From: Lasiosphaeria ovina
Taxonomy: Eukaryota; Ascomycota; Sordariomycetes; Sordariales; Lasiosphaeriaceae
Direction of reading: 5' to 3'
DNA: 64,000 bases
Assembly: GCA_033439765.1 (NCBI GenBank)
Contig: JAULSN010000003.1
Span: 5,518,001 to 5,582,000, forward strand
Below, in pieces: positions 1 through 12,386 of this stretch (within the stretch, counting starts at the first letter, position 1; the number at the start of each line of letters is the position of its first letter). The notes below the pieces were generated by a model. The model ran no database searches. It saw only the letters and a program-made list of their open reading frames with translations, and was not told where the DNA came from. The translations under genes and the position numbers were made by a program.

Positions 1-727
1 ATAAATTTATTGCACAATCACTGCCCGTCCATGCCCGTGCATCTATCTATCTATTCTTGGATGGCATGTGGGTTCCCTGCTTGTCTTGCTTGTCGTGCAA
101 GTGCACTGTACATAGACGGCTCTGGCTGCAGCCCTCATTATAGGCTGAATCAGCGTCTGGTGCACGCCCACTTTGGCAAATAACCTCCTCGACGGCCAGG
201 GCCTAATTAACAAATTAGAGCTCGCCGAGAGACTTCGGATGCTCGTCGACCCCAGCACCGCTTGCCTATTGCGGGGCATTCCCACAGACCAGGATACATC
301 TCCCCACCGTCTCAACAGGCTGATGCTCGAGCCGCCATTACGGACTCTCTCCATGCCTGGCTCCAAGCGCGGCGGAGGAGACAGGTGACGGCTGGCCCGA
401 CCAAGACATTCGATGTGTTAGCCATCCCTCTGTACGACGTGTCCCGGGATGCCGGCTTTACTTATTAGGGCAAGGACTCGTGCACCGCAGCTAGGCCCCT
501 GCCTCGGATGCCGGACGAGACGAAGACGTATGAGACAGACATAAGCTTATGTCAAAGACGTATCCCGCTCTCCTGGGTCTCTCCCTCTTCGCTATTTAGG
601 GGGCAAGCCTAGCCAGGACTCGCGACTTTGTTGTTATTACACACTGGAGATCCCACCCCCCGTCCAGACCCCGTCCCTCACCTGAACGCCCTTCGATCAT
701 CGCCCAGCGTCGTCTTCGCCGCCCAAG
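1..727. other. Intergenic; P450 upstream region
   Basis: No coding frame here looks genuine. A short CTAT microsatellite lies near 41-54. The last hundred bases before the P450 start are pyrimidine-rich, as is common in fungal 5' leaders. No promoter element can be assigned with confidence. Confidence 0.5.
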
Positions 728-2513
728 ATGGAGGGCATCACTCTCGTCCTGCTCTACGTCGCCATCCCCAGTCTCCTATTCTCTGCCATCCAACAAATAC
801 TGTCATGGAGGAAGAAGACGCTCGGGTCGGAGCCCAAGTTCCCCGGACCGAAGCAGTACCCCATCGTTGGCCGCATCCATGACCTCCCCAGATTCTCCAT
901 GTGGCTGAAGTTCAAGGAGTGGGCGGACGAGCACGGCCCAATCTACCAGACCCACGCCCTGAATCAGACCTTTATCGTTGTGTCGGACGAGAAGATTGCC
1001 GAAGAGCTTCTGATCAAGAGGGGTCACATCTACTCGGGCCGCCCACAGATCAGGTCGCTCATCAAGCACAAGGATGGACCGGCATACTCTGCTCTCATGG
1101 ACCGCCACGGTATGTATTGTGTGGAGCGCTGCTAGACTCTCACCCTTTACTCATGCCCTACGCGATAGACATATGGAAGACGCAGCGCAAGTGGTCTCAT
1201 GCCGCCATGGCCGAGGCATATAAGCACCACTTCTACGGCCACGCCGAGAAGGAGATGAAGCGGTTTCTAGGCCTAATGTTGCTGGATCCGGCTCGCTTCC
1301 TGGAGTACACCCGAGAGTATTGCGGACGCGTCATGTCCAGGCTGGCCTGGGACGATGCAACACAAGGCAAGACCAATGGCGACAGCGCCGACAAGACGCT
1401 GCACTGCATGAGCGTGTCGGGGCCCATCACCAACACCGTGACGCCGCTTTGGTACATCCCTTCATTCATTAACCCGTGGTACAACTACGAGATCCAGCGG
1501 GAGAAGGAGCAGCGCGCATGGTGGGTCAACAACTACACGCTCGCCAAGTATCGCATGCAACAGGGCGAACTGCCCAGCGACACGTGGGCCTATCGGTACT
1601 TTGAGCAGCTCCGCCGCGAAGGGAACGAGAGTCTGGAGCAGGAACATGAACAAGAGGACTTTGCGAGCTGCATGATCGGCTTTCTGAATCTGGTGGGCGT
1701 CGTCACCATCAGCGGCCCGCTCAAGTTCTTCCTCATGGCCATGGCGCTGCACCCGGAGTGGCAGAAGAAGGCGCAGGACGAGATCGACAGAGTTTGCGGC
1801 GACCGGATGCCAACAATGCAGGACTTTGCCGACCTACCAACGGTCCGCGCTTGCCTCAAGGAGACCGTCCGGTGGAGGTCTGGTGTTCCGCTCGGTACGT
1901 TTGAAGGTTTCCAATGTAATGTTGATTATTCTTGTAACTGACTGGTTGTGCGCAGGTGTCCCACATCAAGCAGAGAGAGACGACGAGTACAGGGGGGTCA
2001 AGATCAAGAAGGGCACGATCATTCTTGCTTGCGAATGGTGAGTAACCTAGACCACTCCGGCAAACCGTCTCATCTTCCACAGCTTCTAACACGTATGCTT
2101 TCAGGACTCTCAACCGCGTACCCACCAAGTATCCCGATGGCGACAACTTCCGCCCCGAGCGCTGGCTCGAGGCTGGCTGGCCGACCTATCAGGAGCCTCT
2201 TACCCGGTATCCTAACTTCCGCGAGGGCCAAGCCATGCACACCTTTGGGTGGGGCCGGCGGACGTGTCTGGGCCAGAACATTGTCGACGACGAGACGTTT
2301 GTGTTTGCCGCCGGCACGCTGTGGGCTTTCAACTCGGGCCCCAAAATGTGCCCGCTCACCGGCAACCCCGTCCCAATCGACACGCAGGCGACCAACAGCC
2401 ACGTCATCCTCGAGCCCAGCCCGTTCCAGCTCTCCTTCAAGCCCCGGAGCCCAGAGCGTGCGAAGCACATCTTGGACGGATATCACTCAGTGCTCGGAGA
2501 GCTGAAGCTCTGA
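728..2513 (+). CDS. Cytochrome P450 monooxygenase, four exons
   Basis: Predicted exons are 728-1109, 1169-1894, 1956-2037 and 2105-2513, giving 532 aa, a normal length for a microsomal fungal P450. An N-terminal hydrophobic anchor (about residues 3-22) is followed by a basic and proline-rich hinge (KFPGPKQYP). The K-helix ExxR is present (E359-R362, in KETVR). PERW lies downstream, and the heme loop FGWGRRTCLG places the thiolate ligand at Cys451. The substrate is unknown; the layout resembles O-methylsterigmatocystin-oxidoreductase-type fungal P450s, but that is only family-level inference. The I-helix is odd: where AGxD/ET is expected the sequence is VGVVT, so Thr307 is kept and the acidic residue is lost. 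No biosynthetic partner gene lies next to it. Confidence 0.93.
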
Positions 2514-5500
2514 GAGAACTGCGTGGTAGAGGGAGACTGATAATTAGAGTGTAATCCATAACACCACCAGAGAAACGAACAGCACCCGCAAGAAATGGCT
2601 GGCAGACACATTATCCATTTTTTCTTTCTTTATAGTTTCTAATTATCTGATGGTCAGCGCGCTCTGGGCCAGTTTTTGCCCCTTAACTACTCTTCTTGTT
2701 TTACTGGCCTTGGGGAACATCGTAGCCGGGGAGTTGGGCAGAGTGGTTGTCATCCAAATCTCGCAGCACCTGTTATTAGTCGCATTTTACTTTTTGAAGT
2801 CTAGCCACTTATATTACCCCCCATTCCAGGCGTACTTGCTGCGGTATTTTTCATTGCGATTTTCACCGTTTGTATGTGAGGCACTTCTCGTTCTCTGTCC
2901 TGGTTTCACGTTACAAGCACAGTCGAAAACGTGCTCCAGCTACAGGCCCGAGGAGAAACTTTGCAAGCGAGTGTCAGCATCCTAGCCTGTTGAAAGCCGT
3001 TTTCACGAATACAACTAGGCAGAGTAGGCAGCGCTTAATGCGGCATCCTAACCAGACGTGCGGGAGAGCCTGACGTGGGATCCGAGTTTTCCCTTCGACC
3101 GGGCACGTATCCCAATTCCCAGAGGTCTGTCTAGCTGCAGATTGGGGACCCGACAGAAAAGAAAAATTTCCCGAGACTTTACTAGGATTCCTTGCTCGCG
3201 CGGTTGGCTCGGAAAATTTGCTCCTGTTGGGGTCTGCCCTGCCTGGACCTGCTGCTCGCTCACTCGCTCGCTCTGCCGGATCTACACCGTGCTTCGTGTC
3301 ACCGCACCTCTGGTTTTCCCGGAGACACGGCCACCCCTCCCCCAGAATCAGCTATTAGCTCGCGGCATAATCAATCCCCAAGGTTAGCGTATTTATGTAT
3401 GTATGTGTGTGTACCTCTGTGCTGCTGTCATCTGTACCATCTACCTCGCCGGGTACAGTACGGAGCATCAGTCCAGTTCCACCCCCTCCCCACGTTCGCA
3501 AACTCTATTGGCGGGCCGCCGGCCGCCTGGCTTGCTCCCTTGCTTACTCGTCAGACGACTTCAAACGAGCAAGTAAAATGTCGTGCAATACCCCCCCATT
3601 GACTGTCCGGGCGCGGACAGCCATCCAGACTGGCGGACCGTCTCACCAAATAGTATTAATCAACTCGGTGCTGGGCTGCGGTGCTGTCGATGAGGCAGTG
3701 GCTTTGTATACGCATGCCCAACACGCAGCCGGATGTGACGTGCTCCACCGGATGGCAATTACCGTTATTTCTCCAATCATTATACTCTCTCTCTCTCTAC
3801 CTGGAATAGGTATGTAGTTGGTTGCATCCCTTTGGCGCGCGCGCCGCCGCCCATCTGTTTTAATTAGTAATTATGACTGGCTCAGCATCCAAGCTAAAGA
3901 TAAACCGCCAGCTGGCCCTACCCACCGCTTCGCTTAGCAATGGGCAGGTATCTGAACCGACGAGTCACGTCGCGCCCTAGCCGAGAGCCAAGCATCGACC
4001 CAATCTATTCCCATAGTGAGCTGTTCGTCCCGTCGCGCCGGATCGTGCAGCAGTACCAGCGCCAGCGCCAGCGCCAGCTTTCCTTGCCGCCCCTGCGCCA
4101 AGGACCCGCTGCCCGCCGTGGGCAGGGAGCGGGTTTTGTGAATGGCCGCAGGGCGACTAGGTGTTGTTTGAGGAGGCGAATGCTCCTAGAATTCATCTCC
4201 TGTCAATTGCCCTCTGCCGTCGCCAGAAATGTCGTTGTTGTAATCAGGATATGAATGTGGACGTGGATGTGTGTAACCCCTTGCCGATCAATCGTCGAGC
4301 AAGCGTTCGGAGAGTTTTGCCTGTGTTGGCTTGTGGTGTGTTGGCTGGCGGTGTGTGCGTGCACTCATCCCTTTTATTTCGCACACTGCTCGCTCTATCC
4401 GTCATCACAGACCGAATCGACCTTCTCAGGAGGAAATGTGTTCCGAGACTTGTGGTGGGAAAGGTAATCAAGTTCGTAGATGGGTCTCTGCACCACTCAG
4501 ATGAATCGGATACGCGATGACCTGGCGCCAGCGTTGGGCGGGGACCGAAGCGGACAGGAAGACATGGCCAAGGCCCATGCCATGCAGATTGCGACGAAAA
4601 GACCAGAAAAAATGCACGCGAGACGAAAAAGCGGGCTCGCACGCAGTACCTGGGTCCGGCACGGTCGGTGGCGGGCGGGTTTGGGTTTCCGGTAAGAGAA
4701 TTTCATCTGCAATCACTGCACTCTGCAGAGGATGGAATAATAAACAGGATCCCAACCCAAAGTCCGAGCGATCAAGGGGCCCCACTCGCTCGCTCGCTCT
4801 CGCGTGCGTCCGTACCCGATACCATGGTCTCGAGGCTGGGCCATTTCATCTGTTCCTGAAATTCCCCCACCCCCAGTGCGAAGGTGGTCGCTTGTTGCAT
4901 TTTGCCGGATAGGATATGTGTGGGTGTGTGTGTGGGCTGGCGAGTGCTGGCCGGACCGACGAGCACTGATTCAGCCAGGCGAGATACCGATGGCGTGAGA
5001 AAAGCCAAGACTTGTTATCGGGAGAACCGGTGGCTTGTTATGGTGCCTGACCTTTCTTGGTTTTGTTCTGGTTGAAATGTGAGTATTCCTTGACGATCAG
5101 ATTGAAATTCACTGTGAACGAGAATAGAAAACAAGTAATGGAGGGTGAAGGACTCTTGTTCCTGCGATATCTGACCAAAATCAAGCTGTGATTACCAGAT
5201 GGAGCAATAATAACGATCGAAGGAGTGGAAATCTGTGTAAATGAAATAAAAGGTTTGTTAAAAGGTTTAATACACTTAATGTTGCATGTTGAGAATCGCT
5301 GCCTAATTGCTAGGCTATTAATTAGAGGCCTGGAGGGCAGTCAACGTACCCTTGATTCAATGGATACCTCCAAGTACCACAGACATACCAAAGGAATGAT
5401 TGGTATTGCTGAGTGACTCCAAAGTTAACCCTACTTCATGAGTGCAACGCCTGGCGATTGTTTGCTGTTTTGGTTTGGCCACCAGGTTTCATTCTTTGTT

Positions 5501-5907
5501 CAGAGATAGCGGATACCGCGGAAGTGTCGTGCGTTGCCGGAAACGACTTAGCCCTCTTGCAACTGTATGCCGCCCATAGGCACTAGGTTGGGTGATAGCT
5601 AGGCAGGTAGGTAGACAAAGAAAGAAATTAGAATGAGTTGCAACAAGAAAAAACGTCAAGTTTCTAGGTCTGCCTTTGATTTTCTCAGCTGGTGCATTTT
5701 TCTTCAACTTCTTTTGATCTCTTCAAGTCACCAGTTTCTCTCACGTCGCTCCTACTAGTTCTTTTTCTTTGCCATCTCAGACTTCAGCCCCGGCGGACAC
5801 TTCTGTTGTTCCGCGTCTCGGCTCTGGCCAGAATGAGTGCAGCGAATCCAGGCGAGACGTTCTATGAGATCTAGTCCTTGACCGACACCAACTGCAACCA
5901 GACAAAG
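2514..5907. other. Intergenic, about 3.4 kb, no supported gene
   Basis: Six-frame reading gives only short frames without recognisable domains or consistent splice signals. There are GT-rich stretches near 3395-3415 and 4915-4940 and a CT run near 3785-3800. Pyrimidine-rich sequence at 5690-5830 may be the 5' leader of the next gene. Confidence 0.5.
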
Positions 5908-7690
5908 ATGGCATCCGACCGCTGGTTCGACCAAGACGGGGACTACCGGGACGACAAGAGCGATTCTGGTGAGGATGTTTGGGAGCAGTACCACCCGGAC
6001 GAAGATGATTGGGACGAGGAGGAACCGCTGTCTCGACAAGACATCTTCAGGCGGAAGAAAACGCAAAGGCGTGACAAAGAAGAAGCTCAACCTGAACGAA
6101 GAAGACGAATCTGATTGGAACGACAATGCGTCTCTTGAGCAGGCAGGCGACGCAACGCGCAAGAGGAAACGAAATGCGGGGGCGCCGACACAAACTCGGA
6201 AAAAAGGGTCACATCCACTCCCTGCAGAAGCTCCTCCATCTACGCCTCGCAGTCGTTTAAAGAGGAAGAAGGAGGAGCCATCTGCTATTGTGGCGGACCA
6301 AGAACCATCGCCATCGGAACAAGCTAGCACATCACCCACAGAACGCCCGCCTGGTGCCGTGACTCAGCCCACCGACCGACTCGGCGCGACATCAGGCCAG
6401 CCCAGGAAGAGGAAGAAGGCCAAGCTACAGGTTGAAGCCCCAGCAGATATCCTGGTTGCACCGCCGCCTACCACTCGTCCCAGCCGAGCGAGGGCACCGC
6501 CAGCTCCCATTCAGGAGGATACCGACATGACAGTGATGGAAGCCGAGCCTAAGATGACACTCGGCCGCCGCAGAGGCACAAGACTTAGTCCAATCGCGTT
6601 GGAATCCGCGGCTCCTATTGCTGAAAAATGTCGAAAATATCATAATCGACGTCGTGCCCCCGGCGCCCGAACACTCGTCACCCGACGACCTGGAGCCTCC
6701 CTACCATCTCAGCCCGCCAGCAGCCCACCACGCCAACTTCAGCCCGCTACGACCCTCATCTGAAGAGCTCAACAGCCCCACCGTGCCCGGGATTCCCGAA
6801 GAGTTTGTCGGGCTGGTCGACTTTGGAACATGTCGTCCATGCCACAGGCGCTAGACAGCAGCGGCTCGTCCCCCTACCCGTATCCTCTCGACCTGGGGTC
6901 CACTACATCTCGCCCGGCCACCGCCGCAGCCCTAAGTTGGCCCGCGCAACTGCCGGCAAGGCCGTCGCCCCAGTGGACATAGACTCGCTCCCGCCGGCTA
7001 CCTCCTCCGACAGCGACTCGTCTCCAGGCCGCAGCAGCCGCGGTCCGTCCGACCCGATCCCTGGACGCTGCTGTACGACATCCAGTCGGGAACGAGCCGG
7101 CTTCGAACGGAGACGCGGGCGGCCCCGAGACGTCGAGGTTCCTGCGATCGACAGACGCCGTGGCGGGGCCGTTGCGCAGTGCGGAACGAACAGACCGCAG
7201 GGACTGGGCTCCACATAAATCGTCCCTTAGCAGAATGACGCTGGCATCCCTGCCGGAGCCGGATCCCCCAGTAGCATTGAACGATTCTATCTTGGGCGCT
7301 AATGACTACATCCCCCTCGAGTCGCCAGTGAGTCTCCGCCGGTCGGTCCGGGGTAGCAAGGCTGGCAAGAGAAAGACGAAGGTGCCGGCCGGTGGCCAAG
7401 AGGTAGTACGCGGCAAGCGTGCACAAAAAGGAAACAGGGCACCACAAACACCCGGAAAGGAGGAAACCGACAACAAGGGGTCGGCAGTGTCGACAGAGAC
7501 TGAAAGACTCCATTGCGAGTATCAGAACCACCTCAGCCCCAGCAGATGCAATGGGAAAGCATCGCCCCGCGCCCCCGACCGGAGCCGCGGCAGCGCTCGG
7601 CGTCAATAGTAGCCGCGGCAGTGTGGAGCAAGGCCATCGACGAGGACACTGCTACCACAAACCCCAAGCCGCCCGCCCCGCGGCCTCACG
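5908..7690 (+). pseudogene. Frame-broken 5' half of an uncharacterised low-complexity gene
   Basis: Protein-like sequence runs along this stretch but moves between frames. An acidic N-terminus (MASDRWFDQDGDYRDD) is in the frame of 5908. From about 6050 coding character moves to the +1 frame (Lys/Arg-rich, KKKLNLNEEDESDW). Near 6618, at an AAAAA run, it moves again (ENIIIDVVPPAPEHSS). At about 6830 it moves again (SSMPQALDSSGSSPYP), and at least two further switches occur between about 6980 and 7500 (SRMTLASLPEPDPPVALNDS). I see no GT...CTAAC...AG unit of normal length at the switch points, so indels are more likely than introns. The composition suggests a disordered nuclear protein with basic patches. 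No family is recognised. It seems to be continuous with the open frame at 7551-9605. Calling it a pseudogene is inference; sequencing indels or unusual introns remain possible. Confidence 0.45.
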
Positions 7691-8001
7691 GCGGCGGCTG
7701 GAAACATCTCCGGCGCGGCCGCGCTGGCCGCCACACCCGGGACACATCTACTGCGAGAGGTGCTTCCGCGGCGACTGCGCGCGGTGGCTGCGCATCCAGC
7801 ACAGCGCGCTGGATGCCGTGGAGGCGCTGGGCGGCGACGGCGCGCTGCGGGACCTGCGGGCCATGGGGCGGCAGCTCGAGCAGATGTGGCGGGACACGGT
7901 GACGTTTGCGAGCGCCGGTAACCATCATGCGGTGGACATCGAGGAGGAGCTGCGCAGGACGCTCAAGGACTTCGAGTACGAGACCGCGGTGAATTCGGTC
8001 C

Positions 8002-8037
<36 letters not shown>

Positions 8038-9605
8038 AGAGAGGCGGGAAGAGAAAGCAGGGAAAGAAGACGAGGCAGCAGCAGCGGCCGGCCCCGTCGT
8101 TGGCGGCGGCTATTGCTGCCGAGGCCGCTGGAGAGAGGGCCCGCATGAACCCAGTGCCCGTGCAGCGATCCCCGGCCGATGTGTTCCGCGACCTCCCTGC
8201 CGATGTTAGAGGGTTGTTACTTCTGCGCTATCTAGCAGCGGCACGGCGAGAGGAGAACATTTGGGGCAGAAACGCCGCCCACCGGGCTGCCGCGGCCACT
8301 GCCAAAAATAACATCGATGCGCTGCAGTGTCATATCGGCATGTCGACGCCAGAGCTAAAGCGGCTCGAGGTGCACTTCGGAAGCTTGCTTGGAGAAGCAA
8401 GGGCCCGCAGCAACTCCGCACATGAGCCGGATGGCCGGCAGCTGCGAGGACACAACTGGTGGTCGTTTGACGACACGTTGCTAGTAGCGCACCGGCAATT
8501 AGAAGCAGCAATGTCGGGGATGTCGGGGCTGTCGACGCCAGCACACCCGTCACCAGCACGCTCGTTGTCGACTCCGTGCTCGACGCGCGTCGAGGTGCAG
8601 TCGTCGATGAGCGCGCGCAGCGGCAGCCCCTTCCCGCCCGCTTCGTTGGCGTCGGCATTTGATAACACGCTGGCGAGTAAAGCGCGTTCTGTCGTGATCG
8701 ATGCGTTGACCAAGTCGGCAGCTGTTGCACGTGAAGCGGCGGAGCGCCTGGGAAGAAACATTCGGGGCGTGGACAAAAATGGCGCCGGTACACGGGCAGC
8801 GGGTGCGAACTCGCGAAGCCTGTTCAATCACGACCGCGACCACGATGAGCTGGACGACCTGCGGCGCACGGCGATAGCCGACATGCCCGGCAGCGCGGTC
8901 CTGTTACTGCGCATCGGGGAGGCCATTGCGCAGGTCCGCGCGAGGAGGCACGAGCCGCGGACCGAGGCGGAGTTCTTGGGCATCGACACTGTGTCTGTCC
9001 CAGCAGTTCATGAAGAATATTGGAGCGGAGATGTCGATGCCGAGGCCGGCCGTGAAGACGCCCCTCCCTCTCCACCAGCACGGAAGCGGCGGCGATCGCA
9101 GCGCTCTACTGTTGCCAAGACACGATCTGCTGCAAACAGCGACGTGGACCGAGGCTGCGACGCCCTGGTGCTGGCGTGCGTGAACTGCTCCGAGTCTGGG
9201 GCGGTGCACCGGCGAGCAGCACGGCAAACGCAGGTGGCCGGTGACGAGCGTATGCCGTGGATGAAGCCCCTGATGTGGGCATACGGCCTTGACGAAGGGA
9301 CCGCCGCGCGAATGGCGCCGGAGGATTTGTTCCTTCAGATTGCGCAACGGCCCGGGACACGAACCGTTCAGATTGCGGGTCTCCTGTTCCTGGTCGACGT
9401 GGCGGGCGGCGAGACCCGTGTCGTGCTGGTCGAGATGCGCAGCGTTTTTGACGACATCTGGAAGGAGAGAGCCGACAAAGCCGTGCCAAAACAAGAGAGC
9501 AATCACGGAGAGGACGGCGATAGCAAAGTTGCGGCCCCCCCGTTGCCGATGGGCTTGTGGGAGAAGTGGCAAGATGGGGAGTTGACGGGATATAGCATGC
9601 TGTGA
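7551..9605 (+). CDS. Uncharacterised protein, intact 3' part of a frame-broken gene
   Basis: The frame is open for more than 2 kb. The first in-frame ATG is at 7551 (684 codons to the stop at 9605), but convincing coding character starts near 7690 and the true start probably lies upstream in the broken region. Visible features are a Cys cluster CERCFRGDC just after the start, an Ala run of about 11 residues coded by a GCT/CTG microsatellite (8005-8037), and a basic stretch KRKQGKKTRQQQR. Long helical segments follow, with a Pro/Ser linker, a second basic patch (ARKRRRSQRS) and an ordered C-terminus (about 9260-9605). The two basic patches could serve as nuclear localisation signals, which is inference. 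No known domain is recognised. Confidence 0.5.
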
Positions 9606-12386
9606 GTTTGGCAAGGTGGTGGTGGTTTCTGGGCTCGTGTTCGGTTTGCTATGGACTGTACCATTAGAGGCATTGGATACATCCGACCTGCAAGCTGGAT
9701 AAGGGTTGCGGTGTTGGGATAAAGCCACCACGGCCTCGAATGCTTGTTTTAGCTTTGCTGGGGTGTCTTTTGGTGCCCCTTTACTAGCGTCACAGTTCCC
9801 TCGGGTTGTTTGACATCAACCCCTTTTTATGGCCTTTGGAGTAACGGGCGAATTCAGTACGTGCTGAGCTATAAGCAGCAACGGCATTAGACCTAGTCGC
9901 GTACCGCATTTGTACTCGACACGTCGAGTTGAAGCATTGTCATCTCGGTCGGAGGTTTCCATTTCGGGTCTTCGGCGAATACCAGCGTGCAGAGTCTTTC
10001 CTTCTTAAGACCCTCGACCCCATGTCCTCACTCAAGATGTCGCACTTCGGGAAGGCGCTTGGCTGTGTAACAAAAATCTTGCGCGCAGACCTCTCCACCG
10101 TCCTCCTTTTCTGCGGAACCGTGGAATGGGCAGTTTGCGTATTTGGTTGAGAAACTCGTCACCCAACAAGTGGACATGTCGTTGGTTTGCCAAGAGACAT
10201 GACAGCGATGCGATGGCGACGGACAACGATGACGTGCAGAGTGATCAGCATCGACTAGGGCCTTGGCGCACTTGGCAGGGCTGAGCTAGTTTGATCTCGT
10301 TGCAAGCCTGCCAAGCATCAAGATTCACTGGAAATGGAAGGAGAATATGTGCAGAGATTAGGCTGGTGAGAAACCTAACTGCAAACGGAAAATGGAAGCC
10401 ACAGAAGGCAGGTAATTCAGACTAAGATCACGGGTGCAATGTCAGAGGCATTGGCAGGTCGCACAGGGACTCTCCGTACGCCTGTCTCAGACACCGACCG
10501 GCCCTGAGACTTGCTCACACCGTGCTCCCTCGGTCCAGCAATTTGCCATCCGCATTTTGATCGGCTAAGGGCAGAAAGGGACAAGAGTTCAGACGGAAAG
10601 AAAAAATATACAACCAGCAGCGGAAACTGGACAAACCCCAATCACTCGTAACTCGGAAAGTTGGAGATGGGTAGAGTTTTTGTTGCGATTATCTTGAGTT
10701 GATCTGCAAATAAGATCGTCTCTTGGTCGGTGCAAAAAGTGGGTTTAGCTTCGAGATTCGAGTGCGTGTCCTTGCAAATCGGGGGCAAATCTTCAAGGGG
10801 CAAATTTGCAATCGGGAGCAGCGGATGGCTACAGGTGGCAGGCGCTCATGGTTAGCTAGAAGTGGCTGGCCCCAACGCCAAAGACTTTCACGGGACCACA
10901 GTAAAAATTTCGCTGGCCCGCGAAAAAGTATTCTTCCGGGGTATTGGGATTCAAGGAGCCGAGATGCCACTGCCCCAAGTTGAAAGCCATGCAGAAGAGG
11001 CGGATCGGACAAAGCTCGTCTCGCGAAGCGCGAGATAACCCGCACCTTGAACCTAACTAGTGAAGATCACGAAAATTCCCCGTATATTAAACCGGTGGAT
11101 AAGGAAGCCTGGTGGAGGCTGCAGATTGGAACTCCAAAGAGCACAAGTGTCAGGATGAGTATTCTGGACCGTTTCACGTCACAAAATGTCTGGACCCTAG
11201 GTGGGCCTTTGATGCAGGTACAAGATCACCCTTGGGGAAGGTGCTGTCTTCCCGGAGGGCAGTCTGGAAGCGTCCGAGTCGGCAAGTCGAATGCGCCTTC
11301 CCGGTTTGCCACGGCTACAGGCAGAATCTCGGAAACCTTCCAACAGTCCAATAACCTTTTGTCTTCTGCTAGGACTTGAACTCGGTAACTGTCCGATATC
11401 CAAACACAAAACACAGGGTTGAGGAGACGTGGAAGGTTCAATGCTTCATCAAAGTCTATGTTTACGGCTTCCTTTTCCCACCACGCAAGGTGTTCCATCA
11501 TTTCCGCGAACTTCGATAATGGGGAGATCAAGACCTGGTTGTCATATCGATTCTCGGAGACGATGTGCTTGAAGAGTTGGACCTGGCTAATGATGGTGGA
11601 GGCGCGACTGAAACCTTGGTCCAGCAATCGGCGAGCCATGTCAACCATGTTGAGTTTTGCCGGGCTGTCCTTCCCAACACCATGACACATGGTTTGTGTT
11701 CGGCTCTGTCAGGCCGTTCCTTCCCGAACTCGCGTCCTCCTCCTCACCCAAGATCGGCCCTGAAGGCCTGCACGAAGGGTGCTGCACGCAACTGGACCTG
11801 AGTTCCTGATATGCACTGGCTTCTTCTCTCTCCGCACAATCTCCATCCAACATCCCAGTGGATTTCTTATTTTGCAAGACTGTTTCCCCGTGAGGTAATG
11901 GCTTCCATGGCGTGGGCCCTGCAGCGCGGTTCTCCCGTCCATGCCTCGCGGGTACCTGCTTCTGGGCCTGCGAATTAGGCTCGGTGGCTGCTGCCATCAA
12001 CCCTCGTGCTCCCCTCCTTCTTAAGCCTGCGAGCTTGAATCGTAGTTCCTCGCCTTGCCTTTGTACTCTCACACCCTCTCTTGCTCTGTCTTTTGGCCAT
12101 TCTGCTCGTTCTATCCTCAGCTCTCGTCGCCACTCCTCGAGCCCTTGCCGAGCCCTTACAGAGATCGATCTTGGCTGGCTTTGCTGCAAACTCTCTGCAT
12201 TCCCTTCCTGGCTATCGAAATTTCGCTCTCGAGCTTTTGTCGAGGCTGGTTCCTCAAGTACCGATTACGCCCTCCTCGCACCCAACCCAACCGTTGTGGG
12301 AGTTTGGTCGTGGAGGCCATCCAGACGTGACAGCATCCCATTGTCTTGGTCAAACTATCAAAATAGGGAAAAGGGGGACCGGAGAG
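9606..12386. other. Intergenic with one doubtful ORF
   Basis: No supported gene apart from the weak minus-strand candidate at 11226-11690, listed separately. The sequence immediately before 12387 is open in the frame of the glycosyltransferase as far as a TTG at 12081. That is a chance upstream extension, since the membrane anchor follows the ATG at 12387. Confidence 0.45.
11226..11690 (-). CDS. Doubtful short ORF or gene fragment
   Basis: This is a 154-codon frame. About 85 residues (roughly 11400-11660) have ordinary globular-protein composition (MVDMARRLLDQGFSRAST, FAEMMEHLAWWEKEAV). I do not recognise the family. The last 50 residues (below about 11370) look less protein-like, so this may be one exon or a remnant of a larger gene. 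No partner exons with matching splice signals were found nearby. Chance ORF remains a realistic alternative. Confidence 0.22.
   Translation of the reverse strand: MCHGVGKDSPAKLNMVDMARRLLDQGFSRASTIISQVQLFKHIVSENRYDNQVLISPLSKFAEMMEHLAWWEKEAVNIDFDEALNLPRLLNPVFCVWISDSYRVQVLAEDKRLLDCWKVSEILPVAVANREGAFDLPTRTLPDCPPGRQHLPQG

Noticed and set aside
11641..12189. 182-codon minus-strand ORF overlapping the glycosyltransferase upstream region
   Set aside because: Arg/Glu-rich antisense-type composition without a domain.
12081..12386. Upstream extension of the glycosyltransferase frame
   Set aside because: It starts at TTG rather than ATG, lacks family character, and would bury the membrane anchor about 120 residues in.
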